A stretch of DNA of 64,000 bases from Martinezella rhizogenes (GCF_007002745.1 NZ_SGNY01000003.1:496001-560000), one strand, 5' to 3'; shown: positions 19,633-27,901, counted from the stretch's first letter. Program-made: numbers and translations. Notes: a model not told the origin generated them from the sequence alone.

Positions 19633-19660
19633 AAACCGCGCCTCTTGCGAAGCGCGGTTT
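19633..19660 (-). terminator. Terminator of the first array flagellin
   Basis: AAACCGCGC / GCGCGGTTT (9 bp, 10-base loop), read leftwards, ends in four T; it lies 64 bases after the flagellin stop. Confidence 0.8.
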
Positions 19661-19724
19661 CCATATCCGAATATTCTGTTGCTGCCAGAGCGGGACGAAA
19701 CCGCCCGTAGCCAACGGGCGCCGC

Positions 19725-21062
19725 TTACTGGCGGAATAGCGACAGGATATTTTCGGAGCTGGTATTGGCGATGGAGAGCGACTGGATCGCCAGCTGCTGC
19801 TGCGTCTGGAGAGCCTTCAGTCGGGTGGATTCTTCGTTCATGTCGGCGTCAACGAGGCGGCCGATGCCCTTGTCGATGGAGTCGGTCAGCTTCGAGACGA
19901 AGTCTTCCTGCAGATCGAGACGCATCTTGATAGAGCCAAGATCGGCACTTGCGCTGATGAGCGATTCCAGCTGCGTGTTGACGAACTGGATCATGTTGTC
20001 GAGACCGTCATTCTCTGTCAGCGGCTGGCCCTTGGCATCCGTCAGGCCGCTGAGGTCCTTGGTGATGTCCAGATCGATCAGCGAGTAATCAAGTTTCTGC
20101 GCCATCTGCGATGTTGCCGCAGCGGTTTCGAGATAGATGTTGTTGTTGGAGGAGCCACCGGTGCCAATTGCCGTAACCGTGGTGCCAGCGGGCGTCGGTG
20201 CCGTATTGTTGGCCTTGACATAGAGTGCTTCGCCAGCTGCGTTTTCACCGATCTTGAAATAGGTGCCGTTGTTTCGTGCAGTGGTGGCGGCGGCAACGGT
20301 TACGAGGCCGGTTGTTGCGTCTGCAGCGGAAACCGTGGTTGTCGTGCCCGAGGGGAAGCCCAGAAGCTGAGATTGGGTAAATACTTTTGCGGTGAAAGGC
20401 GTGGTTGTTGCGACACCTGCAGGTGTTGTCGTCGTGATCTCGAAATCGCGCAGAACGCCGGTGTCGGAGTAATAGGCAGAGCTGTCGAGAATGCCGTTTT
20501 TCGTCGCGCCGGTGGACGTATCGAAAAGCGCGGTCTTGTTATCGACCTGAATGTTGATGGTCTTGACGGCGACGTTACCTGCGCCATCGCGGATGAAGGA
20601 GCCGACGACCTGTTTGGTGATGGGTGTCAGGTTACCGGAGGCGTCGCTGATCTTGCCTTTCAGCCAGTTTTCGCCGGAGAAGGAGGCGGATTCGCCGATG
20701 CTCTTCAGCTGGTCCTGAAGCTGGCGGATTTCTTCCTGGATCTTTGCCTTGTCGACACCTGCTTCGCGGGCGGCAACCAGCTTCTTGCTGATTTCCTTGA
20801 CGACATCGACGGTGGTTTCCATGGCGGAATAGGCGGTATCGACCTTGGCGGCGCCGAGGCCGAGCGCGTCCTGCACGGCGGACAGAGCGCCATTATCGGA
20901 ACGCATGGTGGTCGCGATCGACCAGTAAGCGGCGTTGTCGGATGCGGTCTTGACGCGCAGGCCGGAGGAGACGCGCGACTGCGTTTCTTCCATGCTGCTG
21001 CCGATGGCGCGAAGGGTCTGCAGGGCGGCCATTGCCGCGACGTTTGTCAAAATGCTGGTCAT
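19725..21062 (-). CDS. flaC: Flagellin 1 of the array (possible flaC)
   Basis: 445-residue filament subunit exported by the flagellar type III system. Conserved D0/D1 ends: MTSILTNVAAMAALQTLRAI, SDNAAYWSIATTMRSDNGAL and the C-terminal MNEESTRLKALQTQQQLAIQSL ending FRQ (one residue longer than its neighbours). The variable middle (about residues 150-330, rich in T/A/G) forms the outer domain. It has its own promoter, leader and terminator. The name flaC follows only from position at the end of the array opposite fliP, as I recall for A. fabrum; treat it as tentative. Its leader has the pairing element described below. Confidence 0.9.
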   Translation of the reverse strand: MTSILTNVAAMAALQTLRAIGSSMEETQSRVSSGLRVKTASDNAAYWSIATTMRSDNGALSAVQDALGLGAAKVDTAYSAMETTVDVVKEISKKLVAAREAGVDKAKIQEEIRQLQDQLKSIGESASFSGENWLKGKISDASGNLTPITKQVVGSFIRDGAGNVAVKTINIQVDNKTALFDTSTGATKNGILDSSAYYSDTGVLRDFEITTTTPAGVATTTPFTAKVFTQSQLLGFPSGTTTTVSAADATTGLVTVAAATTARNNGTYFKIGENAAGEALYVKANNTAPTPAGTTVTAIGTGGSSNNNIYLETAAATSQMAQKLDYSLIDLDITKDLSGLTDAKGQPLTENDGLDNMIQFVNTQLESLISASADLGSIKMRLDLQEDFVSKLTDSIDKGIGRLVDADMNEESTRLKALQTQQQLAIQSLSIANTSSENILSLFRQ

Positions 21063-21069
21063 AATTATT

Positions 21070-21101
21070 TGCCCCTTGATTGGCTGAAATGAAAAGGGAC
21101 A
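21070..21101 (-). promoter_or_regulatory. Flagellin 1 leader: element pairing with the Shine-Dalgarno
   Basis: In mRNA sense UGUCCCUU and AAGGGGCA (8 bp, one G-U) flank a 16-base loop; the second arm is the ribosome-binding site. CCGGAAUGUCCC is conserved in all five array flagellins about 33-38 bases before the AUG. Confidence 0.6.
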
Positions 21102-21142
21102 TTCCGGATTGCCGCCGGGAACGATCGAGCGGCTTGATGCCT

Positions 21143-21210
21143 GTTAACCTCTTTTTCGTCTTGGTTAACCAATCGTTTCGATGACTAGGTTTTAGGCGGC
21201 GAATGGTTAA
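21143..21210 (-). promoter_or_regulatory. GTTAACC repeats upstream of flagellin 1
   Basis: GTTAACC, GGTTAACC and GGTTAA occur within 68 bases, the diverged counterpart of the GCTAACC/GGTTAGC blocks of flagellins 2-4. A candidate regulator-binding region (Rem is the obvious candidate, inferred). Confidence 0.4.
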
Positions 21211-21271
21211 CAAAGCCTAAATCGCTATTAATAAAAATTAGGAAATAATAATTTCTCTTAACCATAATGAA

Positions 21272-21296
21272 AAAGCCGCGCTCGAGGCGCGGCTTT
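21272..21296 (-). terminator. Terminator of flagellin 2
   Basis: Perfect 10-bp stem AAAGCCGCGC / GCGCGGCTTT with loop TCGAG and a T-run on the minus strand. The same sequence ends flagellins 3 and 4. Confidence 0.9.
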
Positions 21297-21321
21297 CCGA
21301 TTTGAATGATGTCGCTTGCGA

Positions 21322-22686
21322 TTAACGGAAGAGCGAGAGAATGCTCTGCGAGTCGTTGTTGGCGATCGACAGGGCCTGAACAGCCAGCTGCTGCTGGGTC
21401 TGAAGAGCCTTGAGGCGCGTGGATTCCTCGTTCATTTCAGCGTCCACGAGACGGCCGATGCCCTTGTCGAGCGAGTCGGTCAGCTTGTTGACGAAGTTTT
21501 CCTGCAGTTCGACACGCATCTTGACTGAACCAAGGTCGGCGGAGGCGGAGATCATGCTCTGGAGCTGCTTGTCGACGAATACGATCATGGCATCGAGATA
21601 CTGGTTCGCAGAAAGTGCGGAACCGTCCGCATTCGTCAACGTTCCGACGAGATCCTTGGTGATGTTCAGAGACGTCAGAGAGTAGGAAAGCGCTTTCGCC
21701 AGCTGGTTACCGGTTCCTGTTTGAAGATAAACGTTCTGACCATCCTTGGACGTGCCGATCGCGACAGTGCCGAGCGCTTTCTGGGCCGTGTCGATGGCGG
21801 CAGTACCCGTTGAAGCGGTGGCTGCCGTGCCATCACCCATGACTTTGACATATTGATCGTCGCCGATCTTCAGGTAAGCGCCGTTCTCCGTTGCCGTCGA
21901 ACCCAAAGTGACAACATAGAGGCCGGTGGTAGCGTCAGGGGTAACAGCGACCGGCGTTCCCGCCGTTGCAGGCGTCAGAGCCTTCAGCTGCGCTTCATTG
22001 AACACTACTGCTGCCTTGACCGTGGTTGCCCTTGCAGCGCCGACGCCCGTCGTGATTTCGAAGTTCTTGTACGACCCCGTCGAGGAATAGACGGCGAAAG
22101 AGTCGAGAATGCCCTGCTTGTCCTTCGCAGCGCCAGAAGACGTGTCGAACAAGACGGTGTCATTGCCAAGTGCGACGTTGATCGTCTTCACCGAAACGTT
22201 GCCGCTGTTGTCGCGTATAAAGGAGCCGACAACTTCCTTGATAATGTCGGCCAGTTTACCCGTGCCATCGCTGATCTTTGCCTGCAGCCAGTTTTCGCCG
22301 GAAAAGGACGAGGAGCTGGAAATCGACTTCAGCTGATCCTGCAGCTGGGCAATTTCTTCCTGGATTTTGGACTTGTCGACGCCGGGTTCGCGGGCGGCAA
22401 CCAGCTTGTTCTTGATTTCCTTGACGACATCGATCGAGGATTCCATGCCCGAATAGGCAGTATCAACCTTTGCAGCGCCGAGGCCGAGAGCGTCCTGTAC
22501 AGCGGAAAGCGCACCATTGTCGGAACGCATGGTGGTCGCAATCGACCAGTAAGCGGCGTTGTCGGAAGCTTCGCCGACGCGCTGGCCGGAGGAGACGCGG
22601 TCCTGCGTGGCTTCCATGTTCTGGCCGATGGAACGCAGGGTCTGGAGTGCAGACATAGCTGCAACGTTTGTCAAAATGCTGGTCAT
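21322..22686 (-). CDS. Flagellin 2 of the array
   Basis: 454-residue flagellin. Start at 22686 (MTSILTNVAAMSALQTLRSI) rather than the ORF's upstream Met, because the leader and GGGG ribosome-binding site fit this start. Terminal regions match flagellins 3 and 4 almost completely (ESSIDVVKEIKNKLVAAREP; MNEESTRLKALQTQQQLAVQALS ending LFR), while the central segment differs. It keeps FVDKQLQSMISASADLGSV where 3 and 4 have TSAAADLGSV. Probably a flaB-like copy of the array expansion. Confidence 0.93.
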   Translation of the reverse strand: MTSILTNVAAMSALQTLRSIGQNMEATQDRVSSGQRVGEASDNAAYWSIATTMRSDNGALSAVQDALGLGAAKVDTAYSGMESSIDVVKEIKNKLVAAREPGVDKSKIQEEIAQLQDQLKSISSSSSFSGENWLQAKISDGTGKLADIIKEVVGSFIRDNSGNVSVKTINVALGNDTVLFDTSSGAAKDKQGILDSFAVYSSTGSYKNFEITTGVGAARATTVKAAVVFNEAQLKALTPATAGTPVAVTPDATTGLYVVTLGSTATENGAYLKIGDDQYVKVMGDGTAATASTGTAAIDTAQKALGTVAIGTSKDGQNVYLQTGTGNQLAKALSYSLTSLNITKDLVGTLTNADGSALSANQYLDAMIVFVDKQLQSMISASADLGSVKMRVELQENFVNKLTDSLDKGIGRLVDAEMNEESTRLKALQTQQQLAVQALSIANNDSQSILSLFR

Positions 22687-22693
22687 AATAAAT

Positions 22694-22725
22694 TGCCCCT
22701 TGAATGGCTGATTAGAAAAGGGACA
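22694..22725 (-). promoter_or_regulatory. Flagellin 2 leader: element pairing with the Shine-Dalgarno
   Basis: UGUCCCUU pairs with AAGGGGCA, which contains the ribosome-binding site; an adjacent CCGGU-GAA-ACCGG hairpin lies just 5' of it. Confidence 0.6.
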
Positions 22726-22763
22726 TTCCGGTTTCACCGGGAACGGCGCACAGCATCATGCCT

Positions 22764-22830
22764 GCTAACCTGCTGATTTTAATGGTTAGCTCACCGTTTC
22801 GATGGCTCTAGCTAACCGCTTCATGGTTAA
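22764..22830 (-). promoter_or_regulatory. Alternating GCTAACC/GGTTAGC blocks upstream of flagellin 2
   Basis: GCTAACC (22764), GGTTAGC (22784), GCTAACC (22811) and GGTTAA (22825) alternate in orientation, as expected for binding of a dimeric regulator. Confidence 0.45.
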
Positions 22831-22907
22831 TAAATACTTAAAGTAGTAAAAATGCGAAGGTAAAATTTTTACGTGTAAATCATCTAAAAAAGTTAAAAAT
22901 AATATAA

Positions 22908-22930
22908 CCGCACCCGTCTCCGGATACGGC
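22908..22930. repeat. Eroded copy of the hairpin at 26315-26337
   Basis: 21 of 23 bases match the intact hairpin between flagellins 4 and 5, but one stem pair is broken. Both copies occupy the same place between a terminator and the next promoter. Confidence 0.5.
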
Positions 22931-23070
22931 GTTCCAAATGGCAATACGCCATGGCTGGTGCTTCGCCCGCTTTTTACTGGATAATCTCGAGGTGAGCTCA
23001 ATTTTGCCGTCCGCGGAAAAACGGAATGCCAGGTAAATTTCAATTCCCTTCGAGGGGGCGATAAACGAAA

Positions 23071-23095
23071 AAAGCCGCGCTCGAGGCGCGGCTTT
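23071..23095 (-). terminator. Terminator of flagellin 3
   Basis: Identical stem-loop to that of flagellin 2 (AAAGCCGCGC / GCGCGGCTTT, loop TCGAG) with six A on the plus strand giving the T-run. Confidence 0.9.
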
Positions 23096-23120
23096 CCGAT
23101 TTGAATGATGTCGCTTGCGA

Positions 23121-24458
23121 TTAACGGAAGAGCGAGAGAATGCTCTGCGAGTCGTTGTTGGCGATCGACAGGGCCTGAACAGCCAGCTGCTGCTGGGTCT
23201 GGAGAGCCTTGAGGCGCGTGGATTCCTCGTTCATTTCAGCGTCTACGAGGCGGCCGATGCCCTTGTCGAGCGAGTCGGTCAGCTTGTTGACGAAGTTTTC
23301 CTGCAGTTCGATGCGCATCTTGACCGAGCCGAGGTCAGCGGCGGCGGACGTCATGCTCTGGAGCTGCTTGTCGACGAAGGAAACCATGGCGTCGAGGGAC
23401 TGCTCGGCGGTCAGGGTCACGCCGGTCGGGCCGACGAGATCCTTGGTGATGTCGAGCGACGTCAGCGAGTAGTTCAGGGCTTTGGCGAGCTGGTTGTTGG
23501 CGCCGGTTTCAAGATAGACGTTCTTGCCATCCTTCGTCGTGCCGATTGCCACGGTGCCAGCCGTAACCTGTGCCGTGTCAACAGTGGTGGCGTTGCCGGT
23601 GGTGCCGTCACCCATAACCTTGACGAACTGGTCGTCACCGATTTTCAGATAAGCGCCGTTCTCGGCTGCCGAAGCGTTGGCGACGACGACCAGGCCGGTT
23701 GTCGCATCAGCGACGGCAGTAACCGGAGTAGCAGCAGCAGCGGGCGTCAGACCCTTAAGCTGTGCTTCGGTGAATACCATTGCAGCCTTGACTGTGGTGG
23801 CCTTGGCAGCGCCAACACCAGTCGTAATTTCGAAGTTCTTGTAAGCGCCGGTCGAGGAATAGGAAGCGAAGGAATCGAGGATGCCCTGCTTGTCCTTTGC
23901 AGCGCCGGAAGACGTATCGAACAGGACGGTGTCGTTGCTAAGGGCAACGTTGATCGTCTTGACGGAAACGTTGCCACCGGAATCACGGATGAACGAACCG
24001 ACGACCTGTTTGGTGACGTCGGTCAGCTTGCCCGTGCCGTCGCTGACTTTCGCCTGCAGCCAGTTTTCACCGGAGAAGGACGAAGAGCTGGAGATCGACT
24101 TCAGCTGATCCTGCAGCTGGGAGATTTCTTCCTGGATCTTGGACTTGTCGACGCCGGGTTCGCGGGCGGCAACCAGCTTGTTCTTGATTTCCTTGACGAC
24201 GTCAATGGACGATTCCATGCCGGAATAGGCGGTATCAACCTTGGCAGCGCCGAGGCCAAGAGCGTCCTGTACGGCGGACAGAGCGCCGTTATCGGAACGC
24301 ATCGTGGTCGCGATTGACCAATAGGCGGCGTTGTCGGAAGCTTCGCCGACACGCTGGCCGGAGGAGACGCGATCCTGCGTCGTTTCCATGTTCTGGCCGA
24401 TAGAGCGCAGGGTTTGGAGCGCAGACATAGCTGCGACGTTGGTAAGAATGCTTGTCAT
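23121..24458 (-). CDS. Flagellin 3 of the array
   Basis: 445 residues with conserved flagellin ends. The first 190 and last about 115 residues are nearly identical to flagellin 4, including TSAAADLGSVKMRIELQEN. The variable middle differs, with KDGKNVYLETGANNQLAKALN. Shared 3' end, terminator and leader point to tandem duplication or gene conversion. Filament role as for the others; which copy dominates cannot be told. Confidence 0.93.
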   Translation of the reverse strand: MTSILTNVAAMSALQTLRSIGQNMETTQDRVSSGQRVGEASDNAAYWSIATTMRSDNGALSAVQDALGLGAAKVDTAYSGMESSIDVVKEIKNKLVAAREPGVDKSKIQEEISQLQDQLKSISSSSSFSGENWLQAKVSDGTGKLTDVTKQVVGSFIRDSGGNVSVKTINVALSNDTVLFDTSSGAAKDKQGILDSFASYSSTGAYKNFEITTGVGAAKATTVKAAMVFTEAQLKGLTPAAAATPVTAVADATTGLVVVANASAAENGAYLKIGDDQFVKVMGDGTTGNATTVDTAQVTAGTVAIGTTKDGKNVYLETGANNQLAKALNYSLTSLDITKDLVGPTGVTLTAEQSLDAMVSFVDKQLQSMTSAAADLGSVKMRIELQENFVNKLTDSLDKGIGRLVDAEMNEESTRLKALQTQQQLAVQALSIANNDSQSILSLFR

Positions 24459-24466
24459 GGTAGATT

Positions 24467-24498
24467 TGCCCCTTGAATGGCTGATTAGAAAAGGGACA
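24467..24498 (-). promoter_or_regulatory. Flagellin 3 leader: element pairing with the Shine-Dalgarno
   Basis: Same UGUCCCUU / AAGGGGCA arms and spacing as flagellin 2, start codon 34 bases from the conserved CCGGAAUGUCCC. Confidence 0.6.
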
Positions 24499-24536
24499 TT
24501 CCGGTTTCACCGGGAACAGCGCGCAGCGTCATGCCT

Positions 24537-24591
24537 GCTAACCGGCTGATTTTTAAAGGTTAGCTCGCCGTTTCGATGGCTCTAGCTAACC
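24537..24591 (-). promoter_or_regulatory. Alternating GCTAACC/GGTTAGC blocks upstream of flagellin 3
   Basis: GCTAACC (24537), GGTTAGC (24558) and GCTAACC (24585), with spacings close to those at flagellin 2. Confidence 0.45.
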
Positions 24592-24677
24592 GCCTTATAG
24601 TTAATGAAGACCTAAGGATTCTCACGTCTCACGATAAAATCTTAATATGCGAATAGTCTGAAAATATCAGAAAGAAA

Positions 24678-24702
24678 AAAGCCGCGCTCGAGGCGCGGCT
24701 TT
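24678..24702 (-). terminator. Terminator of flagellin 4
   Basis: Third identical AAAGCCGCGC / GCGCGGCTTT stem-loop, followed leftwards by a T-run. Confidence 0.9.
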
Positions 24703-24727
24703 CCGATTTGAATGATGTCGCTTGCGA

Positions 24728-26068
24728 TTAACGGAAGAGCGAGAGAATGCTCTGCGAGTCGTTGTTGGCGATCGACAGGGCCTGAACAGCCAGCTGCTGC
24801 TGGGTCTGGAGAGCCTTGAGGCGCGTGGATTCTTCGTTCATTTCAGCGTCCACGAGGCGGCCGATGCCCTTGTCGAGCGAGTCGGTCAGCTTGTTGACGA
24901 AGTTTTCCTGCAGTTCGATGCGCATCTTGACCGAGCCGAGGTCGGCGGCGGCGGACGTCATGCTCTGGAGCTGCTTGTCGACGAAGGAGATCATGGTGTC
25001 GAGTGCCTGCTCGGCGGTCTGGGTCACACCGGTCGGGCCGACGAGATCCTTGGTGATGTCGAGCGATGTCAGGGAGTAAGCAAGCTTGTCTGCAGTGCTT
25101 GCAGCGCCCTGATCAAGGTATACAGCGACGCCGCCGACAGAGCCAATCGAGGTGTTTACGACCGGGGCCGTCGGGCCGTCGGAGGCGGCGGGGGCGCCGG
25201 CAGCTGCCGAGATGATTTTTACATACTTGTCATCGCCGACTTTAAGGTATGTGCCGGTTGCGGCAATCGGGGAACCCGCGGCTGCGTTTTTGATGACCGC
25301 CAGGCCGTTTGCCATTACTTCATAGTCGGCAACCGCAGCGCCATTTCCAAGGGCGCTCGCCTTGAGTTGCGCTTCGGTATAGGTCTCGGCGGCGACGACC
25401 TTGGTCGTTGCTGTAGCGGCGGTAGCGCCGGCAGTCAGTTTGAAGAGATCGTAGGTGCCGGACTTGGAGTAATAAGCGAAGGTATCAAGGATACCGGCCT
25501 TGTTCGCGGCGGTGCCCGAAGATGTATCGAACAGCACGGTGTCGGCTGTCAGCGCGACATTGATCGTCTTGACGGAAACATTGCCGCCAGCGTCGCGGAT
25601 GAACGAACCGACGACCTGCTTGGTGACGTCGGTCAGGTTACCGGCGCCATCGCTGATCTTCGCCTGCAGCCAGTTTTCGCCAGAGAAGGACGAGGAGCTG
25701 GAGATCGACTTCAGCTGATCCTGCAGCTGGGAGATTTCTTCCTGGATCTTGGACTTGTCGACGCCGGGTTCGCGGGCGGCAACCAGCTTGTTCTTGATTT
25801 CCTTGACAACGTCAATCGACGATTCCATGCCGGAATAGGCGGTATCAACCTTGGCGGCGCCGAGGCCGAGAGCATCCTGCACGGCGGAAAGAGCGCCGTT
25901 ATCGGAACGCATGGTGGTCGCGATCGACCAGTAGGCGGCGTTGTCGGAAGCTTCGCCGACGCGCTGGCCGGAGGAGACGCGATCCTGCGTCGTTTCCATG
26001 TTCTGGCCGATAGAGCGCAGGGTCTGGAGCGCAGACATGGCTGCGACGTTGGTAAGAATGCTTGTCAT
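24728..26068 (-). CDS. Flagellin 4 of the array
   Basis: 446 residues. N- and C-terminal domains are nearly the same as flagellin 3 (DRVSSGQRVGEASDNAAYWS; QSMTSAAADLGSVKMRI), whereas the central domain is unrelated in detail (TYDLFKLTAGATAATATTKV, SIGSVGGVAVYLDQGAAS). This mosaic is the pattern of a recent copy with a diverging surface domain. Own promoter, leader and terminator. Confidence 0.93.
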   Translation of the reverse strand: MTSILTNVAAMSALQTLRSIGQNMETTQDRVSSGQRVGEASDNAAYWSIATTMRSDNGALSAVQDALGLGAAKVDTAYSGMESSIDVVKEIKNKLVAAREPGVDKSKIQEEISQLQDQLKSISSSSSFSGENWLQAKISDGAGNLTDVTKQVVGSFIRDAGGNVSVKTINVALTADTVLFDTSSGTAANKAGILDTFAYYSKSGTYDLFKLTAGATAATATTKVVAAETYTEAQLKASALGNGAAVADYEVMANGLAVIKNAAAGSPIAATGTYLKVGDDKYVKIISAAAGAPAASDGPTAPVVNTSIGSVGGVAVYLDQGAASTADKLAYSLTSLDITKDLVGPTGVTQTAEQALDTMISFVDKQLQSMTSAAADLGSVKMRIELQENFVNKLTDSLDKGIGRLVDAEMNEESTRLKALQTQQQLAVQALSIANNDSQSILSLFR

Positions 26069-26076
26069 GATGAATT

Positions 26077-26108
26077 TGCCCCTTGAATGGCTGATTAGAA
26101 AAGGGACA
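26077..26108 (-). promoter_or_regulatory. Flagellin 4 leader: element pairing with the Shine-Dalgarno
   Basis: UGUCCCUU / AAGGGGCA as in flagellins 1-3. Confidence 0.6.
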
Positions 26109-26146
26109 TTCCGGTTTCACCGGGAACAGCGCGCAGCGTCATGCCT

Positions 26147-26200
26147 GCTAACCGGCTGATTTTTAATGGTTAGCTCACCGTTTCGATGGCTTAGCTAACC
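26147..26200 (-). promoter_or_regulatory. Alternating GCTAACC/GGTTAGC blocks upstream of flagellin 4
   Basis: GCTAACC (26147), GGTTAGC (26168) and GCTAACC (26194). Confidence 0.45.
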
Positions 26201-26310
26201 TTCATATAGTTAATTAACATCTAATAACTCGCTAAAAAAGTGCATTCTGACTATTTGGTTCGCAACCTTTGCGCGCGTGCGCGTGTAACCGGAAATGCTT
26301 AAAAAACCAT

Positions 26311-26340
26311 AAAGCCGCACCCGTTTCCGGATGCGGCTTT
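26311..26340 (-). terminator. Orphan terminator-like hairpin between flagellins 4 and 5
   Basis: AAAGCCGCA / TGCGGCTTT plus an inner CCG/CGG, with TTTTTT about seven bases beyond on the minus strand. No gene directly precedes it now, since flagellin 5 already has a terminator at 26611. It may mark a lost gene. Confidence 0.6.
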
Positions 26341-26610
26341 GGTAGAGGAACAATACGCTTGGGTCAGCCTCCGTCGCGTTTGCCTTTTCACCTGATTGCA
26401 AGACGGTCAGCCACCGCTTGCGATCCTGTGTTTCATGTCATTCCGGACAGCGGCTATCCGCTTGTCCATGCACAAAATCTGACAGCCGGTACTTGCCAAT
26501 TTCCTAATTTCAGAGGGTATACGGCCCCTCGTTCAAATCGTGGTAAATGCTTTGAAAGCAGGGATGGTAAACGAAATATTGCGGTTTGCGGGCCGCCCCA
26601 TAAAGCAAAA

Positions 26611-26630
26611 CCGCGCCCTTTCGGGCGCGG
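26611..26630. terminator. Terminator of flagellin 5
   Basis: CCGCGCCC / GGGCGCGG with a 4-base loop, TTTT on the minus side and TTTTT on the plus side, 25 bases after the stop. Confidence 0.85.
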
Positions 26631-26654
26631 CTCGTTTTTGTCGTTTGGGTCCGA

Positions 26655-27857
26655 TTAACGGAAGAGCGACAGGATGTTCTGCGAGTCGCTGTTGGCGATC
26701 GACAGGGCCTGAATTGCCAGCTGCTGCTGCGTCTGCAGAGCCTTGAGGCGGGTGGACTCTTCGTTCATGTCGGCGTCAACCAGGCGGCCGATACCCTTTT
26801 CCATCGTATCCGACAGCTTGGAGACGAAGTCTTCCTGCAGGGAGATACGCGAGGAAAGAGCACCAAGCTTTGCAGCTGCGGAGTTCATGCCTTCCAGCTG
26901 ACCATCGACATGCGAGATCAGGCTGTCCAGTACGTCTTCGTCCGTTGCCGTGGCGGCAAGGCCGAGGCCGGTCTTGATCGTGCTGAGCTTGGTGATGTCG
27001 ACCTTGGAGACGGAAGTGTCCGTTACGAACACGGCAGCCGTCGTGGTCAGAGCGGTCGGTGTGCCAGCGAGCGCAGTACCGGTTGCGTCCGTTACTTCCA
27101 GGAACTTGTTCGGTTCAACTTCCTTGAAGAACTTCGGAGTAGCGGCACCGTCCGTCCAGACGCTGTCCGATACCTTGGAAGCGGTGGCAGCAGCGGGCGG
27201 GGTCGTCGTTGCGGTGTAGTACTTGCCGTCCGTCCACTGGGCAACGGTTGCCTTCGTAGCGTTCTTGTCCAGAAGGCCCTGGTTTTTGCCGCTGGAGTCG
27301 ACCAGTACGTTTGTGCCGTCAAGCTTGATATCAACAGCCTGCGTCTGGACATTGCCAGAAGCGTCACGGGTGAACGAGCCAACGATCTGCTTGTCGATCG
27401 ATACGCCGACTGCCAGATCGGCAGCAGCAGCACCGGCCTTGCCGATCGAGCCCTTCAGCCAGTTTTCACCGGAGAACGATGCGGAAGAGGTGATGGACGT
27501 CAGCTGATCCTGGAGCTGGGTGATTTCAGCCTGGATCTTTGCCTTGTCGGCGGTGGATTCCTTGGCGGTGACGAGCTTCTGCTTGATCTGGTCAACGACC
27601 TTGATCGCAGATTCCATACCGGCATAGGCAGTGTCGATCTTTGCGGCGCCGAGACCCAGAGCGTCGGAAACCGAGCCGAGGGCTGCGTTGTCGGAGCGCA
27701 TCGTGGTCGCGATCGACCAGTAAGCGGCGTTGTCGGAAGCCGTGCTGACGCGTTGGCCAGTCGAGATGCGGTTCTGCGTCGATTCCATGTTGTTGCTGAT
27801 CGTGCGCAACGTCTGGAGAGCGGCCATAGAAGAAGCGTTGGTAAGAATGCTTGCCAT
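26655..27857 (-). CDS. flaA: Flagellin 5 of the array, next to fliP (possible flaA)
   Basis: 400-residue flagellin, the shortest of the array. Start at 27857 gives MASILTNASSMAALQTLRTI. It is the most diverged array member: TDSLISHVDGQLEGM-type region reads LDSLISHVDGQLEGMNSAAA, and C-terminus DTMEKGIGRLVDADMNEEST. Position next to fliP matches the main flagellin flaA in A. fabrum as I remember it, so the symbol is tentative. Its leader retains the pairing element with a compensatory change. Confidence 0.9.
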   Translation of the reverse strand: MASILTNASSMAALQTLRTISNNMESTQNRISTGQRVSTASDNAAYWSIATTMRSDNAALGSVSDALGLGAAKIDTAYAGMESAIKVVDQIKQKLVTAKESTADKAKIQAEITQLQDQLTSITSSASFSGENWLKGSIGKAGAAAADLAVGVSIDKQIVGSFTRDASGNVQTQAVDIKLDGTNVLVDSSGKNQGLLDKNATKATVAQWTDGKYYTATTTPPAAATASKVSDSVWTDGAATPKFFKEVEPNKFLEVTDATGTALAGTPTALTTTAAVFVTDTSVSKVDITKLSTIKTGLGLAATATDEDVLDSLISHVDGQLEGMNSAAAKLGALSSRISLQEDFVSKLSDTMEKGIGRLVDADMNEESTRLKALQTQQQLAIQALSIANSDSQNILSLFR

Positions 27858-27865
27858 AATAAATG

Positions 27866-27901
27866 TGTCCCTTGTTTTTACGAGATACTGGAGTGGGGAC
27901 A
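27866..27901 (-). promoter_or_regulatory. Flagellin 5 leader: covarying Shine-Dalgarno pairing element
   Basis: UGUCCC pairs with GGGACA (6 perfect bp, loop 24 bases). Here the Shine-Dalgarno arm reads AAGGGACA instead of AAGGGGCA, turning the G-U pair of the other four into A-U while keeping the pairing. Confidence 0.6.

Larger units (their letters stand above)
22687..23120. other. 434-base gap: flagellin 2 promoter and eroded spacer
   Basis: From left to right: leader and GCTAACC/GGTTAGC repeats of flagellin 2 (22694-22830), AT-rich DNA, a degraded hairpin at 22908-22930, then about 140 bases without a recognisable gene, and the terminator of flagellin 3. See the finding on spacer relics. 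Confidence 0.6.
26069..26654. other. 586-base gap between flagellins 4 and 5
   Basis: Contains the flagellin 4 leader and promoter blocks (26077-26200), an orphan terminator-like hairpin (26311-26340), about 270 bases with no gene I can support, and the flagellin 5 terminator. A 129-codon frame across it on the plus strand has no ribosome-binding site and unusual composition, so I do not call it. Confidence 0.6.

Noticed and set aside
19433..19724. Integration site at tRNA-Thr.
   Set aside because: No duplicated tRNA 3' end and no integrase or phage gene is present; the region holds a terminator and a flagellin gene.
20893..24510. Frames antisense to the flagellins that are similar in all copies.
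   Set aside because: They follow from the similarity of the flagellin genes themselves and have no independent start signals.
26269..26658. A 129-codon plus-strand frame in the gap between flagellins 4 and 5.
   Set aside because: No ribosome-binding site, cysteine/arginine-rich random-like composition, and it runs through two hairpins and the terminator of the opposite gene.
19725..27857. CRISPR or phage tandem repeat as the explanation of the flagellin repeats.
   Set aside because: The repeats are whole genes with leader and terminator, not short repeats with uniform spacers.
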